A stretch of 64,000 nt of DNA from Amia ocellicauda (GCF_036373705.1 NC_089856.1:12381001-12445000), one strand, 5' to 3'; shown: positions 1 to 19,364, counted from the stretch's first letter. Translations and numbers: made by a program. Notes: generated from the letters alone by a model not told the origin.

Positions 1-704
1 GCCTATAATGTGTAACTGAACACAAGCATCTCTCAATCTGCCAAAATGGGCATTAACCTCTCTAACCCCAGATGTTACTGTGTCACAGTTGGGGGAGAGC
101 AGCTCTGTCCAAGACTGGATTAATCCAACTGTATGTGAAATCATGCATGCAACAGTTCACTGGCAAGATCTTGATTATTATTATTCATAAATGGCATCAC
201 AGGGCGATTCTATATGGCATTCAAAAGGTTTTTTTTTTTTCTCTTCACAACAAACTGGATCGCAGTGCCATCCCTGAATACTTTTCTATTGTCATTAACC
301 CCTAACTACACAAGGCACAATGCCAGGAATCGACGGTCTTCGTTAGAATGAAGACAATGGTGTTGTGTAAAGGGATACTCAATGGAGAACCCTTTTCTCA
401 TGACCTTTGCCCTTTTCTCATCTGTTTTACTTTGGCACTTCTCATCCTAAAGGAGTAATGTGCTCCGTTTCACTTTGTGCTTTATTGCAATTGGTTGAGG
501 TAGCTGGGCTACTCATTTGAATTATAGGAGGGGGATGGGTAACAATGTGGTATCACTACTTATGACTTACATGTATATTTAACTTACATGGTATTATGGA
601 TACTAACCTACCTGTTCTTATACTGCTGCTGCTGCTGCTGACTACTCCCAACCTAAACACTACTACTGCTCCAACTAATCTATAAACTAGCATTGATACT
701 GACA
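1..704. other. Intergenic, nothing recognised
   Basis: No convincing coding region, RNA gene or repeat boundary was found. A short CTG-type triplet run lies near 625-640. Confidence 0.4.
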
Positions 705-706
705 TA

Positions 707-1927
707 CACTCACCTAAAGGATTATTAGGAACACCATACTAATACTGTGTTTGACCCCCTTGCGCCTTCAGAACTGCCTTAATTCTACGTGGCATTGATT
801 CAACAAGGTGCTGAAAGCATTCTTTAGAAATGTTGGCCCATATTGATAGGATAGCATCTTGCAGTTGATGGAGATTTGTGGGATGCACATCCAGGGCACG
901 AAGCTCCCGTTCCACCACATCCCAAAGATGCTCTATTGGGTTGAGATCTGGTGACTGTGGGGGCCAGTTTAGTACAGTGAACTCATTGTCATGTTCAAGA
1001 AACCAATTTGAAATGATTGGACCTTTGTGACATGGTGCATTATCCTGCTGGAAGTAGCCATCAGAGGATGGGTACATGGTGGTCATAAAGGGATGGACAT
1101 GGTCAGAAACAATGCTCAGGTAGGCCGAGGCATTTAAACGATGCCCAGTTGGCACTAAGGGGCCTAAAGTGTGCCAAGAAAACATCCCCCACACCATTAC
1201 ACCACCACCACCAGCCTGCACAGTGGTAACAAGGCATGATGGATCCATGTTCTCATTCTGTTTACGCCAAATTCTGACTCTACCATCTGAATGTCTCAAC
1301 AGAAAGCGAGACTCATCAGACCAGGCAACATTTTTCCAGTCTTCAACTGTCCAATTTTGGTGAGCTTGTGCAAATTGTAGCCTCTTTTTCCTATTTGTAG
1401 TGGAGAGGAGTGGTACCCGGTGGGGTCTTCTGCTGTTGTAGCCCATCCGCCTCAAGGTTGTACGTGTTGTGGCTTCACAAATGCTTTGCTGCATACCTCG
1501 GTTGTAACGAGTGGTTATTTCAGTCAAAGTTGCTCTTCTATCAGCTTGAATCAGTCGGCCCATTCTCCTCTGACCTCTAGCATCAACAAGGCATTTTCGC
1601 CCACAGGACTGCCGCATACTGGATGTTTTTCCCTTTTCACACCATTCTTTGTAAACCCTAGAAATGGTTGTGCGTGAAAATCCCAGTAACTGAGCAGATT
1701 GTGAAATACTCAGACCGGCCCGTCTGGCACCAACAACCATGCCACGCTCAAAATTGCTTAAATCACCTTTCTTTCCAATTCAGACATTCAGTTTGGAGTT
1801 CAGGAGATTGTCTTGACCAGGACCACACCCCTAAATGCATTGAAGCAACTGCCATGTGATTGGTTGGTTAGATAATTGCATTAATGAGAAATTGAACAGG
1901 TGTTCCTAATAATCCTTTAGGTGAGTG
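707..1927 (-). mobile_element. Tc1/mariner-like DNA transposon, structurally complete
   Basis: Perfect 29-bp terminal inverted repeats lie at 707-735 and 1899-1927 (starting CACTCACCTAAAGG). Both are flanked by the TA target duplication typical of Tc1/mariner (705-706 and 1928-1929). The 1,221-bp unit holds a single long transposase frame on the minus strand. Identical TIRs and an unbroken frame suggest a fairly recent insertion (inference). Confidence 0.93.
739..1740 (-). CDS. Tc1-like transposase, 333 aa, open but with a possibly lost start
   Basis: This is a DDE transposase that would cut and paste the surrounding TIR element. The N-terminus has a helix-turn-helix (LLGFSRTTISRVYKEW) and a second paired-like helix block. 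The catalytic D, D and E are visible in WSDESRF, QQDNAPCHK and PDLNPIEHLWD, so this is the DD34E class. The first ATG is at 1740, but the frame stays open for 13 more codons up to an ATT at 1777-1779, just after a stop. Relatives usually begin near there, so one base change may have removed the original start. The shorter product would lack only a few residues before the first helix. Activity is not shown. Confidence 0.88.
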   Translation of the reverse strand: MVVGARRAGLSISQSAQLLGFSRTTISRVYKEWCEKGKTSSMRQSCGRKCLVDARGQRRMGRLIQADRRATLTEITTRYNRGMQQSICEATTRTTLRRMGYNSRRPHRVPLLSTTNRKKRLQFAQAHQNWTVEDWKNVAWSDESRFLLRHSDGRVRIWRKQNENMDPSCLVTTVQAGGGGVMVWGMFSWHTLGPLVPTGHRLNASAYLSIVSDHVHPFMTTMYPSSDGYFQQDNAPCHKGPIISNWFLEHDNEFTVLNWPPQSPDLNPIEHLWDVVERELRALDVHPTNLHQLQDAILSIWANISKECFQHLVESMPRRIKAVLKAQGGQTQY

Positions 1928-1929
1928 TA

Positions 1930-4900
1930 CATGCTACTATTAAAATTACACATATGAATATATTACCCAGAGAGTCCTGTCACACGCAGCTGTAGACACT
2001 TTACTTGCTGTCCATACGGTCCTCTGAGGATATCTTGTGGCAGAGGATGGCCTGGGCCGAATCTCTGGATTCGGCATGCCCTGGGGGAGGTAGTAGGGTA
2101 TCTGCCGCCCTCGCCACACTGCAGCAGATTGGCTGCACCAGTCTCTGCCCGAGAGCCTGGGTGCAGGGGGACTGCTATAATCAGGAGCCCGCAGGCAGCG
2201 CCTGACAGCACTACACTGTGGGCTGAAGCCTGCATGCTCAACCAAAACGCAGCACATCAGTCTGAAGGACCCTGCACGGCAGCCCACATCTCACCCTCTG
2301 TCTCACTGAGCAGGAACCCACTGTACACTGCCCCTCCAGCATCTGCAGCTGCCTGATTGCCTCTACGGCCCTGAGGATCACACCCTCCACCATGCTGCCT
2401 TCTGCCCTCCTGGCACACTGCTGCTGCAGTTGTAGAGAGAGACAGCAACATTGGATTGGATCACCCTGATCCAGATACAAACTTTTCAAGATTACCAAAT
2501 CCGGATTACCAGTGCTCTAAATGAGACAACATATCACAATGTAGGCTACTAGCTATGTAAAGAACAACAGGTAGAATAGCCAGCGTGGGGTCACTTTTAA
2601 GTGTTTTTATTTGAAGAGACAAAACAGCACAGTAACACAATACAAACATCCCCTTCTGTTTTCAATTTCTTTTAACAGTCAGACCCCTCATCTGACCCAC
2701 AACAAATAAATAACTACTTTTGACTGGTTAATCGCTGATATTGTGTCATTGTAATTAATATGCAGTGATGAATGACAGTTAAAATGAAATATTATTTTTG
2801 TTTGATATTGACAGCTGTTTGGAGGATTATTTTATAGGGACAATCTATTTTTTTTTCTTTACTGTACAGAAAGGCTTAATAGGAAGCCTAATGTATACTT
2901 TATCACTGTAACAGTTAAATCAAGTGCAAAATATACATAATTGTACTGTATATATTCTACATGATACAAATGTTGTATTATTTGACCAATTTTAAAGTTT
3001 TATTACATTTTGTTCCTGAAATCCACCCTGAATCCACCCTTCTGGGATCAGGATAATCCTGATTGTTTGGATCAAAGGTATCCCAATTCTACTTATAAGT
3101 TTTGAACAACACATACTGAAGGTTGGATCCAGATCAAAACCAAGACTGGATTATGTGATGTAATCCGATTTCAGAATCCTTTTTTTTTCTTTTGAACAAC
3201 CCATTTTCAAGATTTGATCCAATCCGACCTCCTGGGGTTGATGGTGAGTTGATTCCACTAGGGGGCGGCCTCAGCTACACTACATTAAAACTGCAAAAAT
3301 CACTGAGCAACAGGCTGCACTGTGTGATACGCAGTGCCTGACTATATACAGGTGCATGAACTCTGTCTCGCCTCCTTGTCCACCACCATTTTCTTGGAGA
3401 GATAATGTTGTCAGGGAGAGGAAGAACCTCAGTTTTAGCAGTGATCATAAACACACAGACAGCACAGGAAAACAACATGGGTAAACTCTTAAGGCACACA
3501 CAACACAAGCAGGCGCTCACAGGTCAGACAGCTGTGTTGGCAGGGACTGACAGCAGGCGGAGTGCCTCTGACCCTTCCAGTGCCACTCCAGCCTCAGCTC
3601 CCTGCGGGCCTCCACCTCCAGCTCCTGCAGCATCAGGTGCTAATTCACCTTCCAGGCCTGGTCAGAGAGCACAGGGCACAGCATGTCAACACAACACCTA
3701 TCTATCTGTCTGTTGAGTGGATATCTTTCTCCAAGCTGACTGACATACCCAAGCTACAAATATCTACATTACGACAACATTACAATGGTCAACATCAGTC
3801 TAACATCTTATTCCCACCTCAGACTGCCGATTCATCAGTGGAAGTCTATCTGTCTCCCTATATATGTTGTCACTGATCTTAGTCCCCTGTCTGTCAGTCC
3901 ACCTCTCTCTCCATCCACTCTGTAGTCAGGGTCGCTGCGGTGTCTGCCTCTCCAGATGCTGCTGCAGCAACAAACGTACGGTAACATTAACACACAGCTC
4001 ACTAACACAGCGCAGTAATGTGTTAGTAGAAATGCTGATCACTGAGCCCTGCTGTGTCAGTCTGCTGTTTACCCTCTGGTATAGCCCAGTGGTGTAGTAG
4101 GTACTGCGGACTCCACCTATCACTGAAAGGGAGACTGTAGATTAAAGTTTGCTCCCTGGGTTTTAGGTATGGCAAGGGCACTCTGAAAAGTAAATTAACG
4201 CACATATAACATATAAATAAACAGCTCACTACGACAGCAGAGTAACACACTCACACACACACTCCCCCAATGTTGAGAGAATGTTAGTCAGGCTCCATAG
4301 GCATAAGGGACGTGTCCCCCCCCCCCCGATATTGACAGCATCCTCCCAATTTTCACATATTGTCCCCCCAAATTCTGAAATGAACCCTATGCCCCTGACA
4401 ATACAACACACCTTAATAAGCATTACAAACTATAGGTATATATTAAAATTATATACAAATGCATTTGCTTACAACCAAGTATAATTAGTTAATTAAGCAA
4501 TCCCTTAACACAGCTTGAACTGTGTACTAATACAACCTAAGGAAATTCAGGAGACATCAATTATCATTAATTAATTAAGGCAGAAATTGACAAATTAATG
4601 TATGAAGGAAAAACTCACTGCTCTCTGTTCCTGGATGACAGATTCAAATGAGGATTTCAGATTATACATACTTCTTTCTTCGACTTTCTTCTTTCTTCGA
4701 GCAGAATGAGCATGAGGTTCATCAGCTGGCCCTTAAACTAGGCTTACGTTGAGGAGACCATTATGACATAGCCATGTGATCTCAGAAAACGAAATAGGGG
4801 ACGTGGTTAATACATCATAATCTTATATATTATGATCTACATACATTTTAATAAAGGACACTCCCTGGGCAAACAACATTACTACTGTGTGTGGTATATG

Positions 4901-6800
4901 TAGGACCACAATGGGAAACCTCATTGTAACACAAAAGAGTATGGCATTACATCTTGTAGCAATCTCAAGTCTCGCTAAGAGGCCTGGGCCTTTTAGTGAT
5001 GCGGTAAAATCACTGCACTGTGATGTGTGGGAGAAATAATAATAAATTGAAAAAATAATAAAATGGTCATTAACCACTGTATAATAATAATGATGATGAT
5101 GATGATTATGAGGCCAATAATTATTATAACTGATCATACAGCAGAAAAAGCCACCAAAAGTAATAAGGCTGTTTTTACATCATAATGAGCTAGAGCAGCC
5201 AGTTGCTCCAAGGTTGCCAGACTGGTCAATTAAACTGGATGGACATGATTGCCGGTTTACAGCAGCCAGTCGGTTAACCCCACCTGAACAACTGAGTTCA
5301 TTTTGAGAAGATCCAAATTGTTCTTTTAAAAAACTTGCTTAGTGCTTCAAAAACTTCACCAGCAGCACACATTCATAGGAATCAGACATAACAGCTCTAT
5401 AAGTCTTGCTATCAAAAAGCATTGTTATCAAATGGGATTTGTTTGACCAGCTTTGTGGCAGATATTTTTGGTTTTTCTTCATAAATTGTCACTTCTTCCA
5501 GCATATATATATTTTTAAAGCTCAGTTTCAGTGAAAGGCTTTTGCTATTTGCAAGATGCCATGGAACACAAAGGGATGATGCTGTTGCTGTAAGGCTAGC
5601 AGAGCCCTTCAAAGCCAATGGTCTAGGATGAAAAAGGGGAGTCAAGGAGACAGGGAAAGGGTCAAGAAACACGCAAACAGCACAGAGCAGGAGATCAAAA
5701 ATCAGTACTCAGGAAAACAACAAAGGTAAAAAACTCAGATAGACAGTAAACAAAGGGCGAAATGCTCAGTAATGCCACCGAGTGGTAAACAAGACTTCAC
5801 AAGGAGGAAGGAAAGCAAAGGTGCATGAATCTGATGAGCTGGGGAATGACAGATAGGTGCACAAATGACCATGTGACAAGGACTGATTAGTCATGGGGTG
5901 CAGAGAGTCAGAGGGAAACTGCAAAACTAGGGAGAGGGAGACATTTGGTGATGAACTTGGGGAATGTCAGGGCTTGGTCATGATAGTTGCATTTTCCTGG
6001 ATAGATGTGGTATTATGGATTGCAAAGACAGTTGTGGCATAAACTCTTATTAAACCAGTCATCATTTTGCACAATAGAGGCTCAATCCCAGCAAGCTAGG
6101 AGAGCGAGATCTCCTATAGCCGTAGCCATGGACTGTAGTGTGGATGCAAGCAGGCGGAGGAGCCTCGGAAGCAGGGGCGAGATCTCTATGACAGACCGGT
6201 GAGCCAGGGTACAGCCAAGCCTCGCAATTACAGTTGCATGTTCCTGCTCTTACTATGGAAGGAAAACCCTGATAACAAGAGAAACGCAGAGCAGATAGTG
6301 TACTAGATAATTTAACAAATTAGCAGGGAATATCTGTAAAGAATATAATTAATAAAAGCATGCAGCTGAGGTGCAGACAGAAATCCGGGATACGTACAGC
6401 GCAGCTCGGATTTAAACAAACTATTGTATAAAAATACAATAATATGTAATATGTGGGATGGAAGGTGCAGTATATAATAATTATATATGCAACCGAACAG
6501 GAGTCTCATGTTTTCTACCAAGGTATCTCCAAGGGTGAAAACGACAGAGTTCCTGTGTGCACATCCACCACGTACTGATTTAAGGGGCTGCATACTTAAG
6601 TAATCAGTACATTTGTAGTCTTATAAAATTAATTCATCCTCCTTTATTTAGAAGTTAAATTGGATTATTAGTCATTAAACATTAAAATTGTGTTAGTCAA
6701 GGCACTGTATATTAGGATATGATATGATATGGTTTTAAGCTACCCTGATATGCTCTTTATTTCTCATTTGATCAAATATGAGAGCAAAAATTACTGAGGG
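1930..6800. other. Long intergenic stretch without recognised genes
   Basis: Short frames here have no recognisable domain and look like chance. 2450-3240 contains repeated GGATCAGGATNATCC-like blocks (near 2455-2500, 3040-3080 and 3190-3230) that resemble decayed repeat ends, but I could not define an element. A C-run lies at 4317-4328 and an ATG/ATT-type triplet run near 5085-5105. Confidence 0.4.
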
Positions 6801-6804
6801 AAAA

Positions 6805-7530
6805 GATGCATGGATCAGGTAAGGAGGTCACGGTGTTGCTGGCGTTTAGAAGGTCATTGGCAGGTCATGGCAAGCGATCCATTCACCTCAAACACGGAGG
6901 ACTATATTGCGACCATGGACTACCACAGCAGATATTTTGAATTAGACGAGCTTCACAGCACCACATCCACAACTATGATCCACAAACTGAAAACAGCCTT
7001 CATCAGACAAGGCATCGCCGAGACTTTAATATTGGATAATGGTCCCAGTTAGAACTCTGAGGAGTTTAAATCCATCACAAAAGCCAGAGTTTTCACTCTC
7101 TCGCGCTCACGCTCGCAAACACACAGTAATAGCCTTGCCGAGAAATCTGTTCAGATCACCACATCACTCATGGACAAAGGAAAAGCAAAGTACCACAACA
7201 TTCTAGTTAACAACTTCAAATCACCAGCTCAGCTGTTGATGAGCCACAGACTTCACTCAATCCTACCCAGCACCAACAAGCAGCTGCAGCCTTGTAGCTG
7301 ATGACCTCAGGAAGTGCATTCAAAACATTCAGACACCGCAACACCAAGAGATACTATGACAGGTCCGCCGTCAGCATTATTCTCATCTAAAGTGTACAAA
7401 ACAATAGAGATGAAAAATAGAAACTGATAAAGAATGACAGCCATTAAAATGAGCGAGAAAACCTAAACGAAAAGCCAGACATAGAATATGAGCCAAGAAC
7501 ATCAGATGTAAAGGAGAATGTCCAAGTAGG
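6805..7530 (+). pseudogene. Ty3/Gypsy-type integrase fragment, degenerate
   Basis: The plus-strand frame at 6810-7052 reads like a retroelement integrase core: an Asp in ATMDYHSRYFELD and a second Asp in LILDNGPS. After a stop, a further piece reads NSLAEKSVQI, with the catalytic Glu, followed by a KSPAQLLMSHRLHSILPS block typical of Gypsy pol just after the core. Stops and frameshifts break it, and no LTRs, reverse transcriptase or gag were seen nearby. It is a dead fragment of a longer element. Confidence 0.7.
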
Positions 7531-7539
7531 TAGTACTTT

Positions 7540-7894
7540 GAGGCAGGGGCATAGGATTCATTTCAGAATTGGGAGTGACTACATCAATATTAAGGGTACA
7601 TCTATTGAGCCAGGTATAGAATATGGAGGGGGATTGGAAATTTGACACGCAACAGCCCACACCTATGCTTTGAGATGGTTAAAATTATACAGGTCAGCTG
7701 GAGTTGCTAAAGATGGGTAGAGACCATAAAAAGGTGCATTCCTGTTCAACTTGAATGACAACTTCACATTAAAATATATAGGCAAGCTAGACGCTTGGGT
7801 CACCAACTGAGAATTAGAAGACTCTGTACCCATGCCATAGACTACAACGAGTGCAGCAGGAAAAATAAATAAATAAATAAAATAAAGGGATCGG
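7540..7894. other. Spacer downstream of tubulin A
   Basis: No gene seen. The stretch around 7690-7740 matches, in inverted orientation, the sequence directly after tubulin fragment D (about 41335-41385). It is therefore an ancestral 3' flank of this tubulin type. A short AAAT run lies at 7862-7886. Confidence 0.5.
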
Positions 7895-7918
7895 CTCAAG
7901 TTCAAGCTGTGCATTTAC

Positions 7919-7924
7919 TTTATT
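7919..7924 (-). terminator. Polyadenylation signal of tubulin A
   Basis: AATAAA on the minus strand, about 70 bp after the stop codon. The same signal sits at 37706-37711 behind tubulin C. Confidence 0.7.
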
Positions 7925-7992
7925 TTAGGATTTACAGTGCAATGTGCAGAACTTGTCACCGATACAAAACAAAAGCACAAGAAATACATGGT

Positions 7993-10300
<2,308 letters not shown>

Positions 10301-10360
10301 GATTGCCTCCAACACCCGATATCCAGCAAGTGCCCAGTATGATATGTTGCTAAAGCTGAA

Positions 10361-10501
10361 CCTACAAATGAACCAAATGTAGAAGAAACCCTTCAACCTA
10401 AAACTTATATTTTAAAACAAAATCAATAACATGCAATAATGCCAGTAAACAACAACAACATTAAACTTGAGCATTAAAATGCTGAAAGACTTGTATTCAC
10501 C
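10361..10501 (-). other. First intron of tubulin A, inside the 5' UTR
   Basis: A non-coding first exon is predicted to end at 10501 (CTGAG|GTGAAT). The second exon begins at 10361 after TTTGTAG and contains the ATG at its 3' end. The same sites occur in C at 40359 and 40110. This is inferred from splice consensus and conservation between copies. Confidence 0.5.
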
Positions 10502-10552
10502 TCAGATGCTACTGGATTGCAAACAAAGGAAAATGAAGGCCTTCATGGTCTC

Positions 10553-10562
10553 CCATATATAC
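10553..10562 (-). promoter_or_regulatory. TATA box of tubulin A
   Basis: GTATATATGG on the minus strand, preceded by a CACC/GC-type box (AGGCCACGCCTC). Conserved in copy C at 40411-40420. Confidence 0.6.
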
Positions 10563-10600
10563 ACCAGCTAGAGAGGCGTGGCCTGCTGGAGGTGTGTCCT

Positions 10601-11505
10601 TGAGGAAGAAAGGTGGAAAGACTCCACTACTCCTAGTGCTGCAGTCTTACGCTGTACTTGAGCCTGACCGTTCTTGACCATTGGGGGAATTGATACATTT
10701 ATTGTTTTTAAGCTCCTGCCAGAAAAAGGTCACAAAGCAGTACATCAATTCAGTTCTCCTTTATTCCTTTTTTTTTAAATAATTCATTATTAAATATATC
10801 TTCTTTCATACTCTAATTCTAGCTGTTCTTTATAATGTTCAGCTACACAGATTGTAGTTATTACATGCAATACTCTGATCATGCTGTTTCATTGCGACAA
10901 ATAACCCTGACAGATTTTGTTAGTATAGAACATATGTTATAAAGTTATTGATTGTAAATTTAAATCAGTATTTAAAAGTGAGATAGTGTTTTAGTCTTAG
11001 TGTAGCAGACACAAACTAGCTGCTAATGCTGCTGTTGTTGCTCAACTTACCACTGTTTTGCATAAATCACACTGTGGACGAAGGGTATATTAATCAAGGC
11101 TTTATTCAACAAGTGCGTCTGTTGTTTTAAAGAAAAATACAAAAAAGGAAAAGGAAAATAAAGGACAAATCAGAGCTTACCCCCCTTCTCATACCCAGCT
11201 TTGCTATGGAGAGCTTACTGGGTAATTTCTGCTTATGTGTGCTAATTCTTTAACACACAATCCTGTTTCTACACAGGATGATAGCTGACATTTCAGTGAA
11301 ATTAAATAATTACTAAATAAACAACACATTACAAAACACAATCATTATATTTGCTGGTTCCTCAGTGAAGAAAGATCTAGATTTAGTCTAGGACCACAGT
11401 TGGAAAGTGCTGGTTTAATGGCTTACAGTTGATAGAGGTTGTTTTGCTTTACTACATCTTTACCATCCGTTCATATACATTTAAAATGAAGTTGAACATT
11501 AATAT
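10601..11505. other. Spacer between tubulin A and an LTR element
   Basis: AT-rich, with no gene, RNA or clear element recognised. Confidence 0.4.
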
Positions 11506-12228
11506 TGTAGTGACCTCAGGTTTTGAGGTCATTGTTGATATAAATAAGGGGTTTTAAACAAAACTGAGGCTTTATTCCTGAACTCAGAGGTACCTCAACT
11601 TTCCCTCCACTCAGTTCACCCACGACAAGATACTCAGGTGGACTCTGGTTAACTCTCCTACTCCAACAACCTGAGCAGCGCATCACTACCTCCTAATATA
11701 CCCCCAGGTCATGTTGACCTTCCTCACTTCCCGCTGAATCTACTTTATGCTCTCTCCCTCTGGATGTCTCCTCGGCATGGCTCCAAGCAGCTGCTCTCTC
11801 TCAGGATGCCTCTTTGGTTTGGCTCCGAGCAGCTGCTCCCTTCCAATCAATGGCGTGATCATCTTTCCTCACACGTGTGGTTCATATCCATCTTTCTGAC
11901 ACCAAATGTAGTGACCTTGGCTTTTGAGGTCATGTTTGAAATAAAAGAAAGTAAAACAAAGGGTTTCAAAACAAAACTGAGACTTTATTTCTGGAATACA
12001 GAGGTACCTCAACTTTCCCTCCATTCTGGTCACTCACTCAGGTGCACTCTGGTGATCTCTCCTACTCCAACTTCCCAAGTGTCGTGTCACCACCCTCCAA
12101 TGTACACCCGGGTGTACACCGCTCCAGAGATGGGGGAAGCCACACAACCCCTCTACCCAACAAACATCCCTGCCTAGCCCAACACAATAACACACATACG
12201 CATACACACACAAGCCAGGATCACTACA
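11506..12228 (-). mobile_element. Small LTR-type element with two related terminal repeats
   Basis: Two related blocks begin TGTAGTGACC at 11506 and 11907. The second runs to ...CACTACA at 12228, so it has TG...CA ends and is 322 bp long. The first is similar for about 200 bp and then diverges. A 4-bp ATAT duplication flanks the unit (11502-11505 and 12229-12232). On the minus strand the sequence right after the complete repeat reads TTTGGTGTCAGAAAG, which looks like the primer-binding region of fish Gypsy elements. The short interior (under 250 bp) has no coding capacity, so this is a TRIM-like or internally deleted element. Confidence 0.5.
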
Positions 12229-12232
12229 ATAT

Positions 12233-13530
12233 GTTGCCACTGGGTGCTACAGTAAAGAAACATCTTCACATATTATCTTTGGTGATGGGTAGGAGCAGGT
12301 AGACCCCATGGCAAAGTTCCAAGTGACAGTGAGCTTCTATAAGGATTATTAACAAAGGGCAGTCGGAAGTGAAGGGGTGCAGGGCATAGGCTAAGTCTGC
12401 TTCTTTAAAGAGATCAGGACCTCCAGGACTTTCAGGGCTGCCTGCCCAGGGGACCTCACTGACTGGGGACTGGGGACTGGGGACTGGGGATTATTCAACT
12501 TCCAGGATTGATTGGTCAGACTTAACCACCTGGTATAGGCTGCACAGAACAAACCGGAAGCTCTTTACATAGTAGGGCAATTTCCCTCCTATTTAGGGTA
12601 CAGCATACATTTTTAAGTTGAAATGGTTCCGACATCACCGGTCTGCCCGCAAACTTTTTTCATGAACAAGTCTGCAGTTCTTCACCCCATCATCTGTATT
12701 TTGATTTAACATCCTGATGCACAATTAAAAGCATTTGTAAATCAACTAAATAAAAATCTATAATACACATTTTTAGTAGCACACTCATCCCTTCTTCAAT
12801 TAAATAAAGAGCTCAGTTGGAACAAATACCAGTAGGGTAGGGGGTACTCCAGGGCAAGGGTTGGGAACCTCTGCTCTAAATCACACTGTAGTCATGTGAA
12901 TTTTGCATGTTATGCTGGGATGTACAGATGTCCCATCCAGGATATATCCTACCTTGCATCCAGGAACTGCTAGTTTATGAGCTCATTGGATGGACAGATT
13001 TTCCACAACACAATTGAGACTAAATTGAAATGTTACAATGGTATATACTCAATGGAGTCAGATACTCAGACACGCATGCCCTCACCAAGTGGATTTGCTT
13101 CTGCTCCATTGACTTGTATTGTGGAAAAGCAAAAATCCTCCCAACAAATTATTAGCAGACCGAGGATGGGGTGGGGCAACTAAACGAGTAGAGTGCAGAT
13201 GTAGCCACTAGAATTAGGGTTACTTCTTGGGCCGGGTTCTTAGGTTAGGGTTTATCTACCTATGTAACTCAATCCAGTTTAAATTTGAGTGCATTTTGAA
13301 AGGTTAGCATTTGCTAGGGCTGCAATTAGAGATATTACATAGAATTAACAATGCAAGGAGTTACTGTAAAGTTTAATTAATGCAATATTACTGTGCATCA
13401 TAAATATGTAATTACACTGACCTGGAGCATGCAGGAATAAACCAAACCATGCCCCCTGCCACCCAAACCTAAAACTGCAAGGGATTCATTCATTTCAAAT
13501 ACAGTTATGCAGAGGCAATGCTTTACTTGC
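12233..13530. other. Spacer between the LTR element and tubulin B
   Basis: From about 12600 it is the inverted copy of 47000-47760 downstream of tubulin E. A short heptamer tandem (GGGGACT, about four copies) lies at 12463-12490. 12833-12880 looks like half of the foldback hAT repeat found complete at 19365-19556. No gene seen. Confidence 0.5.
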
Positions 13531-13537
13531 AGGGTCT

Positions 13538-13543
13538 TTTATT
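13538..13543 (-). terminator. Polyadenylation signal of tubulin B
   Basis: AATAAA on the minus strand, about 230 bp after the stop. It corresponds to 47187-47192 behind tubulin E. Confidence 0.6.
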
Positions 13544-13774
13544 TGGAAAACATGTGCGATTAGGTGTAGAACTTTACAGGACTTGTTTTCTCAGTTTAAA
13601 AAGGTCATGCCTTTCAAAAAGTTTATATCGCACTGTAGAAAAACGGTCAAACATCAGATCAAATACAGCCCTCACAGCTTTCACGGTGCACTTACATTTG
13701 CAAACCAAAAGACATTCTAAATTAGAGTGAATACCTTTCTACCACCAACTATCAAGACAATACTTGGATGAGGC

Positions 13775-18065
<4,291 letters not shown>

Positions 18066-18121
18066 AATCACTGCATTCAAGTCCAAATTGCAGAATACAG
18101 CTACAGGCTACTTTCCTCGGT

Positions 18122-18131
18122 TTTATAAATA
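18122..18131 (-). promoter_or_regulatory. TATA box of tubulin B
   Basis: TATTTATAAA on the minus strand, about 57 bp before the start codon, which leaves a short 5' UTR. The same box is conserved in E at 44375-44384. Confidence 0.65.
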
Positions 18132-18200
18132 CCGCTCACCTGTAGCTGATTAGCAGATCACCTCTACAACCAATCGAGATGAAGACACTAATTATTAACT

Positions 18201-18506
18201 AGGTTTGTGACAAAAACATGTAACATTTGATACCATAACCATGCCTGTACCTTAAAACGTCAGTTTGTGACAGAGGAAGGTGGGAATGGACCGATGTTTT
18301 GAAAGGAAGCACAAAATATGACAGTGCTGACAGAATAAAACCAATTAAAAGCGAGGCAGTAGGTGATTTCTCCTACGTTAGAGCAATGAATCACGGCGAA
18401 ATACCGCCACGAAAGGCAATGCGCAAGTAGCAAACTAACTGCTGGAGAAAACTGCGGCCACTGCGCGGCCACTGATTGCATAGATTATGTCTACCTACAC
18501 TTACTT
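18201..18506. other. Stretch present in the B arm, absent from the E arm
   Basis: Aligning the flanks with 44290-44340 joins ATTAACT directly to AATCCG in E, so about 300 bp upstream of the B promoter has no counterpart. Clear TIRs or target duplications were not seen. It may be a deletion in E or an old insertion in B. Confidence 0.5.
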
Positions 18507-19364
18507 GAATCCGGGTTTATGCGGAATAATTCTACTATGAGTACTATTCAACTGATAATGCATTTCTGATAGCACGGATTACATGTTTCTATTTATTTAT
18601 TTGTGTGTTTATTATAGTATTGATAAGTGGATGTTAAAACTGTTCTTCTATAACAATTATTGCGCAACGAAAGGCATGTGGGCTTAATTTCGCTGTTCAC
18701 CAAAATTCGGAAAAGCATTTTTATTAATGGTATTTTTTTATTTAAAAAAAAAAGAATTTACAACTTCGGTTAAATAAATACAAGGAAAATGAAATAGAGA
18801 GAGAATGAAATAGAATTAGAGATTATAACTTTAAAATATCAGCTCCCATTTTACGACCTTTGCTCTGTGCATCAAAGTGCTCAGTCAATACCTCATACAA
18901 TTTCTCAAACAGACCAGGGATTCAGGTGCGTCTTATTTTAACAAGTAAAAACAGCATACAGTAAATAGTATTAATCTACATAATAGTGAACCAAGAACTG
19001 AACATTTGGTGCCTGTCCTCGTCATATTGCGTCATATCACATTAATCTCAAACGTACATTAAATAATCCATCACAATATTGATAAATATTAAGAAAATAG
19101 TTCAAAATACTTCAAGTATTCAGTATTAGTATTGCGTTTTTCCCCTTTGTATGAGTGCATGTGTGTATGTTTTATATGGACTAATGCATGTTGGCTGTAT
19201 AATTCATACAGTCGTGATCAACGATATATTAATACGACAAATAGCCAGGCCGAAGTGTGAAACACTATAGGAACCACTGCTTTGAAGGGACTTATTCACT
19301 CGTTCATCTAACATAATTGTACCACACACCTTTCCTATATCTAATACCGATCTAATATCTAGAC

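Noticed and set aside
1946-2287. Overlapping frames of about 90-113 codons on both strands
   Set aside because: GC-rich patch open in several frames, no domain or splice context.
10531-10546. Upstream ATG in the tubulin A leader, absent from C
   Set aside because: It lies only about 7-18 bp past the TATA box, probably before the transcription start, so it is not a likely uORF.
11871-11878. CACGTG E-box near the LTR element
   Set aside because: Inside a repeat and far from any clock gene; expected by chance in 64 kb.
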